A stretch of DNA of 15,010 bases from Firmicutes bacterium UBA6226 (GTDB lineage Bacteria; Bacillota_A; Clostridia; Peptostreptococcales; Acidaminobacteraceae), in contig DJWQ01000230.1 of assembly GCA_002441045.1 (NCBI GenBank), positions 1 through 15,010 of the forward strand, written 5' to 3'. Position numbers and translations under genes: made by a program. Under the pieces are notes generated by a model. The model saw nothing but the letters and a program-made list of their open reading frames with translations. It did not search any database and had not been told where the DNA came from. Positions 13,579 to 15,010 of the stretch are shown here, in pieces (positions within the stretch are counted from its first letter, which is position 1; each line of letters starts with the position of its first letter).

Positions 13579-14598
13579 ATGAAAGAAAAATTACAAGTTC
13601 TACTTCAAGATGCTAAAACTGAAATAAGCGCTGCAAAAGCACTTAAAGATCTTGAAGATATTAGAATTAAGTTTCTTGGAAAAAAAGGCGAAGTTACTTC
13701 AGTTTTAAAGAACATGAAGGATTTAAGTGCTGAAGAAAGACCTTTAATTGGTAAGATTGCAAACGAGATTCGTGAAGAAATTGAGAATCTACTCGATGCC
13801 GTTAAAGAAGATAAGAAAAAATTAGAAATTGAAGATCGTCTTGAAAAGGAGTCGATTGATGTTACTATGCCTTCAAGACAGTCTTCTAGAGGCCATAAAC
13901 ATCCAATTAACGTCGCACTTGATGAAATCATAGAAATCTTCTTAGGTATGGGCTTTAAAATCGCAGAAGGACCGGAAGTTGAAACGGTTTATCACAACTT
14001 TGATGCTTTAAATGCCCCTGTGGATCATCCATCAAGAAGTCTTTCTGATACCTTCTATATTACTGAGGATTTAATTTTAAGAACACAAACCTCTCCAATT
14101 CAAGTTAGAACGATGATGAACCAAAAACCACCGATCAAAATCATAGCGCCAGGTAGATGCTTTAGAAATGACGAAATTGATGCGACACATTCACCAATGT
14201 TCCATCAAATTGAAGGTTTGGTAATTGATAAAGACATTACGATGGCAGACTTAAAGGGAACACTGGATATGTTTGCGAAAAGATTGTTTGGTTCACAAAC
14301 AAAAACGAAATTTAGACCACATTATTTTCCTTTTACTGAACCAAGCGGAGAAGTTGATGTCTCTTGCTTTAAGTGTGGTGGAGAAGGCTGTAGATTCTGT
14401 AAAGGCAGTGGTTGGATAGAAATTTTAGGATGCGGTATGGTACATCCTAATGTACTTAGAGAATGCGGTATTGATCCAGAAGTTTATAATGGTTTTGCTT
14501 TCGGTATGGGTCTAGACAGAATTACGATGTTGAAATATGAGATTGATGATATTCGCGTCTTATTCGAAAATGATGTTCGTTTCATAAAACAGTTCTAG
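13579..14598 (+). CDS. pheS: Phenylalanyl-tRNA synthetase alpha subunit
   Basis: PheS is the catalytic subunit of the alpha2-beta2 class II enzyme that charges tRNA-Phe. The 339-residue length is typical. An N-terminal coiled coil (about 1-90) precedes the core. Motif 1 is around NVALDEIIEIFLGMGF (111-126), motif 2 is FRNDEIDATHSPMFHQIEG (195-213) and motif 3 is GFAFGMGLDR (305-314). A four-cysteine knuckle, C263/C266 and C271/C274, lies between motifs 2 and 3; it is seen in many bacterial PheS and may bind zinc. The ATG follows TAGGAGGT. Expression is set by the phenylalanine T-box; pheT begins 17 bp downstream. Confidence 0.98.
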   Translation: MKEKLQVLLQDAKTEISAAKALKDLEDIRIKFLGKKGEVTSVLKNMKDLSAEERPLIGKIANEIREEIENLLDAVKEDKKKLEIEDRLEKESIDVTMPSRQSSRGHKHPINVALDEIIEIFLGMGFKIAEGPEVETVYHNFDALNAPVDHPSRSLSDTFYITEDLILRTQTSPIQVRTMMNQKPPIKIIAPGRCFRNDEIDATHSPMFHQIEGLVIDKDITMADLKGTLDMFAKRLFGSQTKTKFRPHYFPFTEPSGEVDVSCFKCGGEGCRFCKGSGWIEILGCGMVHPNVLRECGIDPEVYNGFAFGMGLDRITMLKYEIDDIRVLFENDVRFIKQF

Positions 14599-14615
14599 AG
14601 AATATAGGAGGGAAT

Positions 14616-15010
14616 ATGAGAGCGCCATTACAATGGATAAAAGATTACGTCAAAATTGACGATTTAAATGATAAAGAGCTAATAGATAAGCTTGTATTAA
14701 CGGGTTCAAATAACGAAGGTAGTGAAAATCTAAGCAAAGAGCTTGAAAACATCGTCGTTGGTAAAATCGTTAAGATCACTGATCACCCAAATGCTGAAAA
14801 GCTTTGTATCTGTCAAGTGGATATAGGTAGCGAAGTTTTACAAATCGTTACAGGCGCTACAAATGTATTTGAAGGTGCGTATATTCCAGTGGCTGTACAC
14901 GGTGCGGTTATTGCGGGTAATATTAAAATTAAAAAGGGTAAGCTTAGAGGCGAAGTTTCAAACGGTATGTTGTGTTCATTAGAAGAAATGGGATTCGAAA
15001 CCTCAAATAT
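14616..15010 (+). CDS. pheT: Phenylalanyl-tRNA synthetase beta subunit (3' truncated by window)
   Basis: The ATG at 14616 follows TAGGAGGG and opens a frame that continues to the window end (131 complete codons). It begins MRAPLQWIKDYV, the usual PheT start. An EMAP/OB-type tRNA-binding domain follows, with IVVGKIVKITDHPNAEKLCI, IVTGATNVFEGAYIPVAVHG and KLRGEVSNGMLCS. The full protein should be about 790 residues, so most of it, including the B3/B4 editing and pseudo-catalytic domains, lies beyond the window. It forms the heterotetramer with PheS and shares its T-box control. Confidence 0.97.
   Translation, partial: MRAPLQWIKDYVKIDDLNDKELIDKLVLTGSNNEGSENLSKELENIVVGKIVKITDHPNAEKLCICQVDIGSEVLQIVTGATNVFEGAYIPVAVHGAVIAGNIKIKKGKLRGEVSNGMLCSLEEMGFETSN

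Noticed and set aside
13605..13931. Minus-strand 108-codon frame in pheS
   Set aside because: Serine-rich shadow of the lysine- and glutamate-rich coiled-coil codons of PheS.
1..15010. Mobile elements, CRISPR arrays, tRNA or rRNA genes
   Set aside because: I saw no transposase or integrase motifs, no regularly spaced direct repeats, no tRNA cloverleaf with T-loop signature and no rRNA segments on either strand.

Overview
The window is a low-GC, Gram-positive chromosome segment with ordinary housekeeping content. AGA-rich arginine usage, strong GGAGG ribosome-binding sites, T-box leaders in front of aminoacyl-tRNA synthetase genes, an L20-type attenuator in front of infC, and the order SpoU/TrmH methylase-pheS-pheT all point to Firmicutes, most likely class Clostridia. 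Genus is not resolvable from this sequence. Every real gene is on the + strand. No mobile element, CRISPR array, tRNA or rRNA gene is visible.

Layout. (1) 1-5099 is a tightly packed run: the 3' part of an M20 amidohydrolase resembling N-acetyldiaminopimelate deacetylase, a CPBP intramembrane protease, a class I SAM methyltransferase, hslO (Hsp33), a DUF6873-like protein and a short DUF445 membrane protein. No internal promoter is evident. (2) 5100-5587 is the thrS leader: promoter, threonine T-box riboswitch with terminator, then a 78-nt mini-ORF with a good ribosome-binding site that coincides with two bulged hairpins. thrS follows. (3) 7520-8928 is the infC-rpmI-rplT operon, with its own promoter, a probable L20 autoregulatory attenuator, an apparent AUU start for infC, and a terminator. 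(4) pta (phosphate acetyltransferase) is monocistronic, with a clear promoter and terminator. (5) ktrB-ktrA (K+ uptake) is followed at one nucleotide by a TrmH-family rRNA methyltransferase gene. (6) 13161-13578 holds the promoter and a phenylalanine T-box, followed by pheS and the start of pheT, which runs off the window.

Functionally, three modules concern translation: ThrRS, IF3/L35/L20 and PheRS. Each has an RNA-based feedback device, two sensing uncharged tRNA and one probably sensing free L20. The others cover acetyl-CoA/acetyl-phosphate metabolism, potassium homeostasis and redox stress (Hsp33).

The least explained signals are: the mini-ORF/bulged-hairpin block behind the thrS T-box; a 13-bp sequence containing the palindrome TTGTATACAA that covers the -35 box of both the pta and pheS promoters in identical register; and the two uncharacterised genes packed directly behind hslO. 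I found no convincing evidence of a wholly new defence or mobile system.
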